A stretch of DNA of 64,000 nt from Anadara kagoshimensis (Eukaryota > Mollusca > Bivalvia > Arcoida > Arcidae): the NCBI GenBank assembly GCA_021292105.1, contig CM037861.1:53160920-53224919 (forward strand), written 5' to 3'. The notes below the pieces were generated by a model. That model was not told the origin of the DNA. It saw nothing but the letters and a program-made list of their open reading frames with translations, and did no database searches. Shown piece after piece: positions 1 through 12,800 of this stretch. A program made the position numbers and the translations under genes. Numbering within the stretch: position 1 is the first letter of the stretch; each line of letters opens with the position of its first letter.

Positions 1-1051
1 TATGATCCTTTTATATTTCATTATGAAGGTATGTACAAGTTTTTATTCCACTTACGGTGATTTTGTTACATTTTTATGCCCCAACCATGACAGGGCATTA
101 CCCATGTCCATACACAGGTCCTAGAATCCATTGAGCTCTTTAACTTTTATGTAAAAAGAGGTATTAAAGTGCTAAAGCAAGAGATATACAGAATGGAAAA
201 AGGATGTGTCACATTCCAAATTAGGGTCATCAAGGTCAAGATCACTGGGCCATAAAAATGTTTGAAATTACACTTTTTCATCTGTGTCCGCTCTATAACT
301 TTTGTTTAAAAAGAGGTATCAAAGAGATATTCACAAGAGATGACGATGTGTTGCTACCAAATTTCGGTCACCAAGGTCAAGGTCACAGAGCCATAAAATT
401 GTGAAAATTGCACTTTTTCATCCGCGTCAGCTCTATAATTTTTGTATTAAAAGAGAAATCAAATTGGAGTCATTAAGGTCAAGGTCAAGGGGTTGAGTAC
501 TAACTTTTAAACTTATGAAATCCCTTGCCCCTAAACTTTATATTTCATGGTTCTATGTGAAAAAATTGATGAAGAACCTATGGGGTCATTTCAGAGGAGG
601 ATGGTGATAAGCAGATCTGGGTACTAACTTTTTAGATTACCTGAGCTCAGGTGAGCTATTACCATCTATCTTGGGTCTATCTTTGTCTGTCATCCGTTGT
701 GAATAAACTTTTCACTTTTTAAACAACTTCTCCAAAGCTACTTGCCCAAATTGGATTATATTTTGCAATAATGATCCCTATGTGAAGGGCTCTAAGACTT
801 GCACAAATGAAAGGGTTGTCTCTTTGGGGCTCCATAAAGGGGGAAGTTGTGGAAATCTTTAAAAATCATACCCTCTAAACATACAAAAGATATATCTTAG
901 ATATTTCATGTGAAGCATACTCAGATTTGCACAAATCATAGCTGTAGAGGCCAAAATGGGGAAATGGCAAGGTACTTAAAAAGGAAATTTCTAAAATTTA
1001 TCTATTTGTCGATAAATCTTGAAAACTTAAACTTTTTTTAGACATTTATTT

Positions 1052-1450
1052 TAGAATATTGTAATTAATGGCATAACAATCATTTTGATGTATGAATCAA
1101 AGCCATGACTTCAAAGGCCAAGGTCACAGATGCAACTGAATACTGAAACGATGGTTTTTTATCTTGAAAACTTTAAACATTTTGTATGAGCAAATATATT
1201 AGAATATTGTAGGTATTGGCCTAACAATCATTTTGATATATCAATATAGGTCATGGTTTCAAAGGTCAAGGTCACAGATGCAACCAAATATTGAAATGGT
1301 TAATTTCTCAAAAACTATAAACTTTTTGTATTGGCAAGTATATTAGAATATTGTTGTTAATGGCCTAACAATCATTTTGATATATGAATGGAGGTCATCG
1401 GTTTAAAGGTCAGGGTCACAAGTACAAACTACTGAAATGGTTAATTATCT
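1052..1450. repeat. Degenerate tandem repeat of about 140 bp with TCAAGGTCA motif
   Basis: Three successive copies share AGAATATTGT, then CCTAACAATCATTTTGAT, then AAGGTCAAGGTCACA, then a line ending in AAAACTATAAACTTTTTGTA. A longer set of the same family lies at 5940-6830. No coding potential is seen. Confidence 0.6.
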
Positions 1451-2589
1451 TAAAAACTATAAAGAGGTATGGCGGGTTTGATAGGCCCTGTTTTACATGC
1501 CCCCTGGTTGAACGAATGAATGACGTAACAGTGTATTTTTAAACACCTGATGATTTGGCATTCTATAATTAGACCAGGTCTATGAACAACAAGCGCTTTG
1601 GTTTTGTAAAATTTGTTTTCCTTTAAGAGCTGAGGGTAGTAAACAAACCTCAACATTCATAATCTCAATTTTTCTTCTTTATATAATAAACAGAAAACTA
1701 AAACAACAAAGTATTAACTAACATCGCCTTTTACTGATACAGTGTTCAATCTAGAGCAAGCCATGTGGTATTCCCGTGTTTTTTATAAGTTTGCCGAGAT
1801 AGGAAAGGTCCCCTGGGCCGAAATGGGTGCATTGAATTTTTACCTTCAGAGATCCCCCAGTCTTAAATACCAGAAAATTTTACCAAGATATGTATGGAAA
1901 TACAATTGTAGTTGCACAAAAATATATGACTTCATTGTTTTCTGTGGTTTGTCTTTGTCAGTAGTGTGCTTTATGTAAGGAAGTCATAGAAAGTCGTTTC
2001 CAAGTTTCAAAGTAATGTTGATGAATTTGGACGTCAAGGTGATTGGAAGTGTGACAGTAATGAAGCATATATTTACATATTTTGCTCCCATGGGAGAAAA
2101 CAAGACGAAAATCAAAATGAGACAGGTAGTAATTCAAAAACCACTCCACAAAATGACAATGAAACTTGGAGTGGCTAAATTATGACAAAAAATAAACAAC
2201 ACATGACTACAATTTTGTGTTTTTTGCCGTCTGCTTATCCTTACAATCACTTAGACTGTCACCTTATATACCAAAAAATGTGTGACATTGTTGTCTTCTG
2301 GTTAACATCACATCTGGCCCATTGTCTGAAGGCATTGACCCCTTACCTTAAGAATTAGCCCCCTCTCAAAAGTTGCCTTGGTCAGCATGACCCCTTGTGT
2401 CCAATTTCTAGATTGAACATTGGTGATATGTATGTAGTTTTATTGTATAAAATATAAACTGGCTTGATCTGCTAATAAGAAGTGTGTTTTGAAAGAAGAA
2501 AATGGTCATTTAAAAACACATACTTGTAAAAGAGGCAAAATTTAACAAAAATATTGTATAAAGATAAAAATTTAAACATAAAAATAAAA

Positions 2590-2665
2590 AGAGATCTCAG
2601 ATGGGATTTGAACCCACGTCATACAGGTTACAGATTGCCTCGCTATGCACTGAGCTACCTATAGA
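2590..2665 (-). repeat. tRNA-derived sequence (SINE head or tRNA pseudogene)
   Basis: On the minus strand there is an A-box-like TAGCTCAGTG and a B-box-like GGGTTCAAATCCC, with a T-arm that can fold. The segments where the two halves of an acceptor stem should be do not pair, so I do not call a functional tRNA. A run of T follows on the minus strand, as after a pol III terminator. Confidence 0.4.
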
Positions 2666-2969
2666 AGTTAGTGATGGTGGTGTTAAAATATAACATCAAT
2701 TATATGTGCTGTGGTCAGTTTTTATTTTCTCTATTTTTCAAAAATTGACCATTTTCTCCTTTTTGAAAACTCATAAAGATTGCGTTTTGAAAATACATTT
2801 TGTATACTTAGAAACAATAGTTTGTCTTCCGAGGAGAACACTGAAAAAAATTATCAAACAAACTTATTTTTAATATTTAAGGATAATAAAGCACAAAGAT
2901 GGGCTTAATAAGTAAAATGCTTGTAAAATAGACCTTTGTATGCACCAAACATATGAATACTATTGCTTT

Positions 2970-3460
2970 TTAGCTCACCTGACTCAAGGTCATGTGAGCT
3001 TATGGCATAGCACAGTGTGTGTGTGTGTGTGTGTCAACACCTATTTTCGACTTCTCCTCTGAAACTATCAGACACATTTCAATGAAACTTGGTCAGAAGT
3101 ATATATGGGCCAGTGCAATTCAGATTTGTTGCCATGGCTACCATAACTAAGTTAAGGTGACTTAGGGGTAAAAAAAATCATCAAAAATCTTCTCTGAAAT
3201 CAACGATTGGAGAAAAAATCTGATGTGATATTTGGCTTCTCTAGGGTTTTAAGCCTAAATTTTTGTTCATCTTTGGAAATTCGGACAACAAATTAGTTCA
3301 AGTTTTTGGGTTCATTTTTTTAAAAAAATCGTGAAATAGCTTCAAATTGTTATAAATAACTATTTGATTAGATAATGACATGCGGTTTTCAGTTTTGACG
3401 CATTCTTGCAATTTCCTTCAAAATGGGGTCAAGGTCAATATCTTTATGGAAATAAAAAAA
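2970..3460. repeat. Dispersed repeat, copy 1 (second copy at 5440-5915)
   Basis: The segment starts near AAGGTCATGTGAGCTTATGG, then CAACACCTATTTTCGACTTC, then GAAGTATATATGGGCC, and ends in a TCAAGGTCA-rich part. The same order of blocks recurs at 5440-5915 with about 80 percent identity by eye. Related ends (GGTGAGCTATT followed by a long A/T-rich part) appear at 640-730. The class is unknown to me; it is a dispersed non-coding repeat. Confidence 0.6.
3015..3034. repeat. GT microsatellite inside the dispersed repeat
   Basis: Ten GT dinucleotides in a row. In the copy at 5440-5915 the same place reads GCGTTTGTGCATGAGTG, so the run expanded in this copy only. Confidence 0.8.
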
Positions 3461-3701
3461 GTTTGTCAAACTTAATAATAACAGTTTATTCAAGTTTATA
3501 AAGTGACATAAAACATAGTGAATAATTGCAGAGAAATATTTTTGTGGACGAATATTGGGTTATTTGTTCTTTTCAGACAAGACTCTTGATTAAATAAATT
3601 AGATAAATTTGATTAACTATGAATACATTATAATAATTATAATGTATAAATACTATGATTTCTATGGTTTATGTTTTATTTTTGTTGTGATTGACCTATA
3701 G

Positions 3702-3822
3702 GAATGAAGATTAAACCAGATGGGATATTGCTTGTCAGTGATTCGCAGGCATATGTACAGTTTGAATCACAAGAGATTGCGGATAGAGCTTTGAAGAAAC
3801 ACCAGGATAAATTTCGTCAGAA
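3702..3822 (+). CDS. Exon: second half of a quasi-RRM
   Basis: Acceptor ACCTATAG, donor AA|GTGAGA. The frame starts with two bases that finish an upstream codon and gives GMKIKPDG then AYVQFESQEIADRALKKHQ, the third strand and second helix of a hnRNP H/F-type domain. It ends with two bases of a codon, matching the one-base start of the next exon. Confidence 0.8.
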
Positions 3823-6800
3823 GTGAGAGAATGGGCCTCTTGGGGCTTATCTGTTTAGAATTATTTAAGCTTTCATAAATGTGAAAAGTTAAAGGAGTGC
3901 GCAAGGGTTGGCTCATCTTGAGGGCGGATGGTTGGTTGGTTGATAGATGTTTATGAGGTGGGAGTCAGGACCAGGGAGGACCAATTACTATCAGGGTCTC
4001 ATTGGTTATGTTTCAAGTTCCACAGCTAGAGTTTTTGAGTATAAAATATAAAGATTTCAACTTAAAAGTTTGATTTAAGAAAAAAAATATTTTTTATATA
4101 ATAAAAAAATTAATGTGCATGATTTAACTAGACAATCAAAATGTAATTATAGTATTGTGAATAAATCAAGAGTTGGAGTAAAATGAACAATAAGTCAATA
4201 TTAATTTAGATAGTAGTAAATATATTTATTTTAAATAATTTTCTTTGATGCTGCAGTGTATATCATATATAACATGCTATTTCATTTCTAACACTGTCTA
4301 ATGTTATTAAAAAGGTACATACAAATCTACAGAAGTAGTTTAAAACATATGGAAGATGTTGCTGAAAATCAAATGGCGTGCAGTTTATATAACGATTCAG
4401 GTAATTTTAAAGGTATCTTCCTATTAATGTCAAATTGAAGTCATGTTAACAATCACCAGGGGGTGTGTGTGTTCATACTTTGCCGACCGGAAGTAAGGGA
4501 GTAACTTCTTCATTTTCACTTCCTTGTTTATCATCATCGCCTTCTCCTCAACTGTTTAATGTGTGATTTTCTTTCTTTAATTAAGATCAGTTAGTTTTAG
4601 AACTTTATTTGTTTTTATTTTGCCGACAAAAAATCATCTCATTTTGTCTCTATTCTGGTTACGCTTTTGATATTATAATCACTCCATACTTCCAGTTTTT
4701 GAGCTTGAGTCATGATCAATATGGCTTCGTCCATTGGTAGTGATGTTTAGCTTGGCAGTAATTAAACCTACATCTTTCCTATTGGAATAATTGGGTTTTT
4801 TTGCAAAGAAAATAATCAGTTTGATTAACGGAAGCCATAAAGTCAGTTTGAGATAAAAATTGTAGTTATTTATGACAAGAATATGCCAAGCTTCCAACAG
4901 TAGTTAAAAATTTTATTATATCACCTTTTTGTTACTTTGATATATGACAAACTCACTACTGTAATTGTTTCAAGCTAGAAGATCCTTAATTTTTGCTAGT
5001 ACTTATATAGTTGCAAGATAATACAATATACTATGTGACATGTTTTATTTGAAAGAAAATTTTTATAAAGTGTTTGTTTTAATATTTTTATAGATACATT
5101 GAGATCTCCTGATGGTTCTCAAAGTTCAAAGGGTCATTGGGTACGCATGGAAAACTTACCATATTATGTGGTGGATTCTCATATAACTAAGGTAATTGTT
5201 GAAAAAAAACAACAAAAAATTACTTTTACTTCATATTTTCTCATCTGGTTTAAAGAATTCTTACCCACCGCCACCGCAAATGTGGAGCAGGGGTTATGGA
5301 AATACCCTACGTTCATGTGCCTGTATGTGCGTCTGACACAAGCCTTGTGAATCAAAGTCCTCCTATATGATAAAACTCATTCTTTTCAAATGTTGCAGAC
5401 TTCTTCCTTATCACCTTCAGATGGTCCCATAATTTTAAGCTTACCTGACTGAAGGTCATGTGAGCTTATGGCATAGCACAGCGTTTGTGCATGAGTGTAT
5501 TTGAGTCAACACCTATTTTCGACTTCTTTGAAACTCACAGACAGATTTCAATAAAACTTGGTAAGAAGTATATATGGGCCTGATTAATTCTGATTTGTTC
5601 ATGGCATTGCAATGGCTACCATAACTAGGTCAAGGTAACTTAGGGGTCCAAAAATCATCTTCTCTGAAACCAACGATTGGATAAAAAAAATCTGATGTGA
5701 TATTTGGCTTCTCTAGGGTCTTAAGCTTATAGTTTGATCATATCTTGCAATACAAACAAAATGTAGGTTACATATTTTTGCATTCAATTTTGGAAAGTAA
5801 CTTCAAATTGTTATAACTTGACTGTTTGATCAGATAATAACATGGGTATTTCAGTTTTGACATATTCTTGTAAATACCTTCAAAATGGGGGTCAAGGTCA
5901 ATTGTGAAGGACATGACCTAATTTTGACCTTTCGGATTTTATCTGGAAAACTTTAAAAATTTCGTATCAGCATGTATATAAGAATAGTGTTTGCATGAAA
6001 ATAGCAGTCATTTTGAGGTGGTTATTACATCGCTTGTTTGGGACGAAATTGTGAAAAATTACGTGGGGGAGGTGTTACCGACGATTTGCAATAAATTGGG
6101 AGGACTTTACCTGGATGTGTGTAGCTATGCTAATAAGCCCATGAGATATAGAGTAAGGTCATATGTTCAAAGGTCAAGGTCACAGTTGCAAAATAATACT
6201 GAAATGGTTATCTTGAAAACTATTAACTTTTTTATAGGCATGTGTATTAGAATCTTCTAGGTATTGATACAATGGTCATTCTGATGTATAGAAAAATGGT
6301 AAGTTACCAGGAAAACTATAAACTTTTTGTTTAGGCATGTATATTAGAACATTGTAGGTAATGACACATCAATTATTTTGATATATAAATGAAGGTCATG
6401 GGTTCAAAGGTCAAGGCCACGGGTGCAAATGGATACTGAAATGGTTAATTACCTCAAAAACTACAAACTATTTGTACAGAAATGTATATTAAAATATTGT
6501 CGGCATTTGCACAACAATCATTGTGATATGTGAATGAAGGTCATAGGTTCAAAGGTCAAGGTCATAGATGCAAATGAATACTATAATATTTAATTATCTC
6601 AAAAACTATAAACTTTTTGTATAGACATGTATATTAGAATATTGTATGTATTGGCCTAACAATCATTTTGGTACATAGATAAAGGTCATTAGTTTAAAGG
6701 TCAATGTAATGGATGCAAATGAATACTGAAATGGTTAATTTTCTCAAACACTCATGTATATTAGAATATTGTAGGTATTGGCCTAACAATGATTTTGATG

Positions 6801-9800
6801 TATAGATGAAGGCCATAGGTTCAAACTTTTGTTTTTATTACGAACAGAGAGTAATCTCTGGAAGTACTGCCACGGGAGCCGTTTAAAATGCGGACAGGCT
6901 GAACAACCGCTAAATGACAAACCTTGCGCAAACTATAATAATGTAGTGCGGATATGTGAGTGTCATTTATCAGTGTACAAATAATCGATGTATACATTAT
7001 GTTGTATGGAATATGAAAATGAATGAGCATCATTGTTTAAACTATTTGGAACAAAGTTCGATGCAATGGTTATATTATAGTAGTTCTTACATTACTAGCG
7101 TATGAATTTTGAAAATACATCGTAACCGATTTATGAATGAGGCATTCATTCATAAACTCTTGATCATTAAACATAAGTGAGTACCGGACACGTGTTATAA
7201 GCCGTTATTTGATTGGTTAAATATTTCGTTTTATTCTGCTGTAGTTTCCACCACTATGGGCGAACCGCCGTCACGAGGCGAATAAAATGAATTCTCTATG
7301 TATAGCGTTAAAACTTAAAATAAAGTTGCAACTAAAACTGGGTGAAATATATCGTGTTTCACGTGGCGATAGCGTACAAGGCGAAGCAATGTTAGTTTTA
7401 ACTTCAAGATTATCAGACGTAGGAATATCGTTGTTTTTTTCATCAGTGCTCGTTTTCAGCTTTTTCATATGAAAATCGGCCCTGAAAAAAAAAAAAGACT
7501 TTTCAGGCGGCTTTAATCGTGCACCTTTACATAGACTTCCTTCCGGCATATACGCCAAAGTGTGAGAATACTTAGTGGTTTTTCACTGTACAGTACAACT
7601 TAAGTGGATACGTGAATTTCCACCTTAATCCGTGACAGCAAATTGACGGTGGGAATTATCTGACCACCGCGATTTGCGGTGGATGATTTTGCCAGTGGTA
7701 AAATATTGAAAGGACTTGTCCACCGCGGTCATCAGTTTTAAGGATTGAGTAAGTGTATTGTAATAGTTTGTGTTTTCAGTTACCCTTACAGTTAAAGATT
7801 CACATTCACAACAGATACACACACACACACACACACACACACATGAACAAGGTATCACTGCTGGCAAACAGTGACAAAACGCATGTTTCGCAATTATTCC
7901 TTCTTAAATTGGACATTTCCCCAATAGCTGGATGTGTAAAGTAAATTAGTTGGATTTTATTTAAGGACAAGCTGAGCCAACAGCAAGTAAACTGACAAAC
8001 TTCCCGTCGATTCGAACCTTGGCGGCGAAAGGTAGCTAGAGGATCACTTTGAAAAACTCGGCCTCTGAGGCCCCAACAAGCAGAGTTGAGTTGAGTAACG
8101 GTGTATAATGTTCCAGTCAAGAATATTTCACTTATATCGAGACGTCGCCAGCTATTGGCGAAGGTGCAGACATTTTGCCTGTGCGTTGCGCTGATGACAT
8201 TATACAGCAGGGTTCTTTAGGGTGCCTAGCCCACCGTGACACGGGACCTCGTTTATTTAAGGTTCCTATCTGAAAGAACCGTGACTTTCATCTCAGTCGT
8301 TTATAATAATAATAACTTTATTAGCATAAAGCAAATTACATGCTTGTACCCTAACTATTTACAATATTGGACTGATGGCGACAGAATACAAATATGAAGA
8401 CTATGAAGGTGGAAAACTAAATATAAATATTTGTAATAAATGACATAAAAAAAAATAATTATCACAGAGTAGAGAGTTATACTTATAATAAATATAGATA
8501 ATAAGTATTTAATATAATAATAATAATAATTATTATTATTACCATCACTATAAAAAAGGTAAACAACATTGACCTGTCCGTTTGACCCTTGATTTAGATA
8601 TTCATTATGGACAGGTAATTTTATATAATTAAGTAATAGGGATCACGCGTGTATAGTCGCCTATATGATGTGAACACTAATCATGGACAATGTGTATCTG
8701 TTTTAACTGCGAATCCTAACGCTATCTATGTATTGGGTGGACCCTCCTATATGAATATTCTTAATGAAAGGTCAATGTTGTTTGACTATACCATTGTCAT
8801 TAGTTTATCATTACTATTATTATTATAACATAATAATAATAGTAACAACAACAACAACAACAACAATAACAACAACAATAATAATGACAACAATAATAAT
8901 AATATTAAGTGGAGGATAGGATATTGGTTCTAATGTTCCAGGCTGCCAGACGGGACGTATTATGTTACGGTGCTGTCCGTCCGGGGGGGCGGGCGTCTGT
9001 TAACAATTTGTATTCCGTTCAATAGAGACCACAAAGATTTATGGATTCAAATGAAATTTGGTATACAGCTTTACCATGGTAATACCTTGTGCAAGTTCGA
9101 ATTACAACTTTTTCGGATTATTTTTGAAGGAGTTATGCCCCTTTTTTAACTTAGAAATTTGTGTATGTATGACCATGTGGTTTCCGATCATTAGAGCCTA
9201 CAACTATTTATGGATTCAAATGAAATTTGGTATACACATTTACGATGTTAATATCTGGTGCAAGTTTGAATTACAACTTTTTCGGATTATTTTTAGAGGA
9301 GTTATGCCCCTTTTTTAACTTAGAAATTTTTGTATGTATGACCATGTGGTTTCCGATCATTAGAGCCTACAACTATTTATGGATTCAAATGAAATTTGGT
9401 ATACACATTTACGATTGTATGTATGACCATGTGGTTTGTATTCCATAGGCGTAGGAGCAGGGGGGGGGCCAGCGGGGGCCGGGCCCCCCCAATGTCAGAG
9501 AAGGGGGGGCCAGGCCCCCGCAATATATTGTGTGAAATTTTGTATCATGCTAAAAAAAGAAAGAAAAAAAAAAAAAAAAAACAAGAGCTTTAACAGGAAA
9601 TGTCCATCTGGTAACCAATCAATTATCAATTTCATCATTATACTTGTAAAAGTGTGTCAAAATTTTCCGGGGTACCCCATATCCAGTGGCGGATTCAGCG
9701 GGGGGCGTATGGGGAATACGCACCCCCCTTTATGTTGCTAATAATACATATTGTTCAGCTCAGATTGCACCAGAATGCAGGATTTTTGCACCACTTTTTC

Positions 9801-12800
9801 AAAATTTCCGGGGGAGCATGCCCCCGAACCCCCTAGAAGGTTCCAGCCTTCAAATCTCACATTATACGCCCCTTTCTATAATTCTGGATCAGCCTCTGAT
9901 ATCCATCTCCAATGAGGGGATGATTATGGAACTAGTGTCATACGGTTATTTTTTATAATCTTGCCTTGATATCACAGCATTTTAAACCTATCAAAACAAT
10001 GCACAATACATTGAAAATGCGTCTAGACAGGATTTAGTTTTGAAAATTTTCCGGTGGGAGGCCCCCCGGAACCCCCACCTATGCGAGGGATTTAGCATCC
10101 CTCTCATACTCTCCCCGCCTCGTGCCATAGACAGGAGGTCGTACCTGCGGCACGACTTAAGACATAGCTTCGGTTTGGCCCCCCCAATATTAAAAACCCT
10201 CCTACGCCTATGTATTCCATTCAGTAGACAATACAAACATGGATTTAAATGAAATTTGTTATACAGTTACACCTTAATCATGGTAATATTTCGTGCAAAT
10301 TTGAATTACAACTTTTTTGGGTTACGAGTTATGGCCCGAACACGGAGTTGGTAATATATTTTTACATACATATATCCTAGTTGTACTTATACTTCTCAGT
10401 AAATAGTACTACTCGATCAATATAACACGGGCGTATAATGCTCCGCTCGGCGGTGCTCTTGTTTCTCTTTTCATCCAGTCCCTGCGCCTCCCGACCCGTA
10501 TTATTTAAAGCAGTGTGTGCATTTCATTTTGCATTTCTCCTCGTCAAATTGCAACCATGGTCGCCCCTCCATTCAATGCTACTTAAATTTTCTTTCACGT
10601 TTTGCTTCATAATTTGCGCCTCCTGTAGCTTTCCGTTTTATTGGTTTCCCTGGAATAGCTCCAGGAATGTATTTCAGGTGAAACATTTTTGTAATAACGG
10701 AAGTCCGATGCCAATAATAAATTCAAATCGGATCGGAACTATAAATCCAGATTTTTGGCGCTCTTTTTTTCCGAACTGGTTACCGGACAAATGGTCCGGA
10801 AAAATCTGATTTTTTATTGGACCAGCGGTTATTTCACAAGACTAGTCCGATGGTCCGATGAAGTTTGGCATACACTGCTAACTGCTTCAAATTTAAACAG
10901 TCCCTTAATAAATGTAATTGTCCATTGAACTTCTGCCTGAGATATAGCATACCCATAGGTGAGCCTTAAGGCCCATGTCCCTCTTGTTTAATATTGAAGA
11001 CAAACCTTGTGCATTAAACTCCTCCTACACAACTAAACCGATTCTTTTCAAACATTGCAGGCTTCTTCCTTATCACATGCATGCAGATCATTCCATGATT
11101 TTCCGCGTTGCTGTCAATTTTTTTTAAGAGTTGTTTCCCTTTGTAGAATTGAATTTTTCAACATTGAAACCAACCTTGTGCGTCATACTCCTCCTACACA
11201 GTTAAACTGATTCTTTTAATACATTTCAGGCTCTTGCTTATCACCAATCTTTACGTAAATCTTCTCTTACATTATTGCATTGATTTGTTTTTAACATATA
11301 TCATATACAGATGACACCTGGCTGTTGTGTATTCCTGTGATAATATTTAGGAGTTGTCTCCTTTAAATTAAAATTTTTAACATTGATCTTGATCTGTTTG
11401 TTGCTATAAAGTGACAAAGGCCTGGGATAGAATATATACAGCAGTTAAATCTGGAAGAATGAATGTCAGCTTATTTTGTTGAATAGTTTCAGCCTATGAG
11501 TTATGAGTATCGTGTATTTTCTCAGTCAAACCTGACACATGGTCATATCCTGCCTATGAGTATCGTGTATTTTCTTGGTCAAACCTCCTGCCTATGAGTA
11601 TCGTGTATTTTCTTGGTCAAACCTCACACATGGTCATATCCTGCCTATGAGTATCATGTATTTTCTTGGTCAAACCTCACACATGGTCATATCCTGCCTA
11701 TGAGTATCATGTATTTTCTTGGTCAAACCTCACACATGGTCATATCCTGCCTATGAGTATCGTGTATTTTCTTGGTCAAACCTCACACATGGTCATATCC
11801 TGCCTATGAGTATTGTGTATTTTCTTGGTCAAACCTTACACATGGTCATATCCTGCCTATGAGTATTGTGCATTTTCTCAGTCAAACCTGACACATGGTC
11901 ATATCCTGCCTATGAGTATGGTGTATTTTCTTGGTCAAACCTTACACATGGTCATATCCTGCCTATGAGTATTGTGCATTTTCTCAGTCAAACCTGACAC
12001 ATGGTCATATCCTGCCTATGAGTATTGTGTATTTTCTTGGTCAAACCTTACATATGGTCATATCCTGCCTATGAGTATTGTGCATTTTCTCAGTCAAACC
12101 TGACACATGGTCATATCCTGCCTATGAGTATTGTGCATTTTCTCAGTCAAACCTTACACATGGTCATATCCTGCCTATGAGTATTGTGTATTTTCTTGGT
12201 CAAACCTTACACATGGTCATATCCTGCCTATGAGTATTGTGCATTTTCTCAGTCAAACCTGACACATGGTCATATCCTGCCTATGAGTATTGTGCATTTT
12301 CTTGGTCAAACCTTACACATGGTCATATCCTGCCTATGAGTATTGTGCATTTTCTTGGTCAAACCTTACACATGGTCATATCCTGCCTTTGAGTATTGTG
12401 CATTTTCTCAGTCAAACCTGACACATGGTCATATCCTGCCTATGAGTATTGTGTATTTTCTTGGTCAAACCTTACACATGGTCATATCCTGCCTATGAGT
12501 ATTGTGCATTTTCTCAGTCAAACCTGACACATGGTCATATCCTGCCTATGAGTATCGTGTATTTTCTTGGTCAAACCTATCCTGCCTATGAGTATTGTGT
12601 ATTTTCTTGGTCAAACCTCACACATGGTCATATCCTGCCTATGAGTATCGTGTATTTTCTTGGTCAAACCCCACACATGGTCATATCCTGCCTTGAGTAT
12701 TGTGTATTTTCTTGGTCAAACCTAACACATAGTCATATCCTGCCTTTGAGTATTGTGTATTTTCTTAGTCAAACCTACACATGGTCATATCCTGCCTTTG

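Larger units (their letters stand above)
1..3701. other. Non-coding stretch, probably intron or 5' flank of the RNA-binding-protein gene
   Basis: I see no exon I can recognise here. The stretch holds dispersed repeats with TCAAGGTCAAGGTCA-type motifs (about 180-520 and 1075-1440), a tRNA-like sequence on the minus strand (2590-2665) and a GT microsatellite. The quasi-RRM whose second half starts at 3702 needs an upstream exon for its first half. I did not find it, so it lies either before the window or in this stretch in a form I could not recognise. The open frame at 1742-1978 looks like no protein family I know. Confidence 0.5.

Noticed and set aside
1742-1978. Possible exon (MFNLEQAMWYSRVFYKFAEI and on) after a CAG acceptor
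   Set aside because: Does not resemble an RRM or any family I know, and no in-phase donor links it to the exon at 3702.
2590-2665. A tRNA gene on the minus strand
   Set aside because: A- and B-box-like sequences and a T-arm are present, but the acceptor-stem halves do not pair.
7271-7558. 95-codon minus-strand frame
   Set aside because: Overlaps another frame on the plus strand, contains a run of Phe from poly-A/T, and matches nothing.
10438-10809. 123-codon frame with a hydrophobic start
   Set aside because: Overlaps the end of a dispersed repeat, sits in the intron of another gene, and has no recognisable family or splice context.
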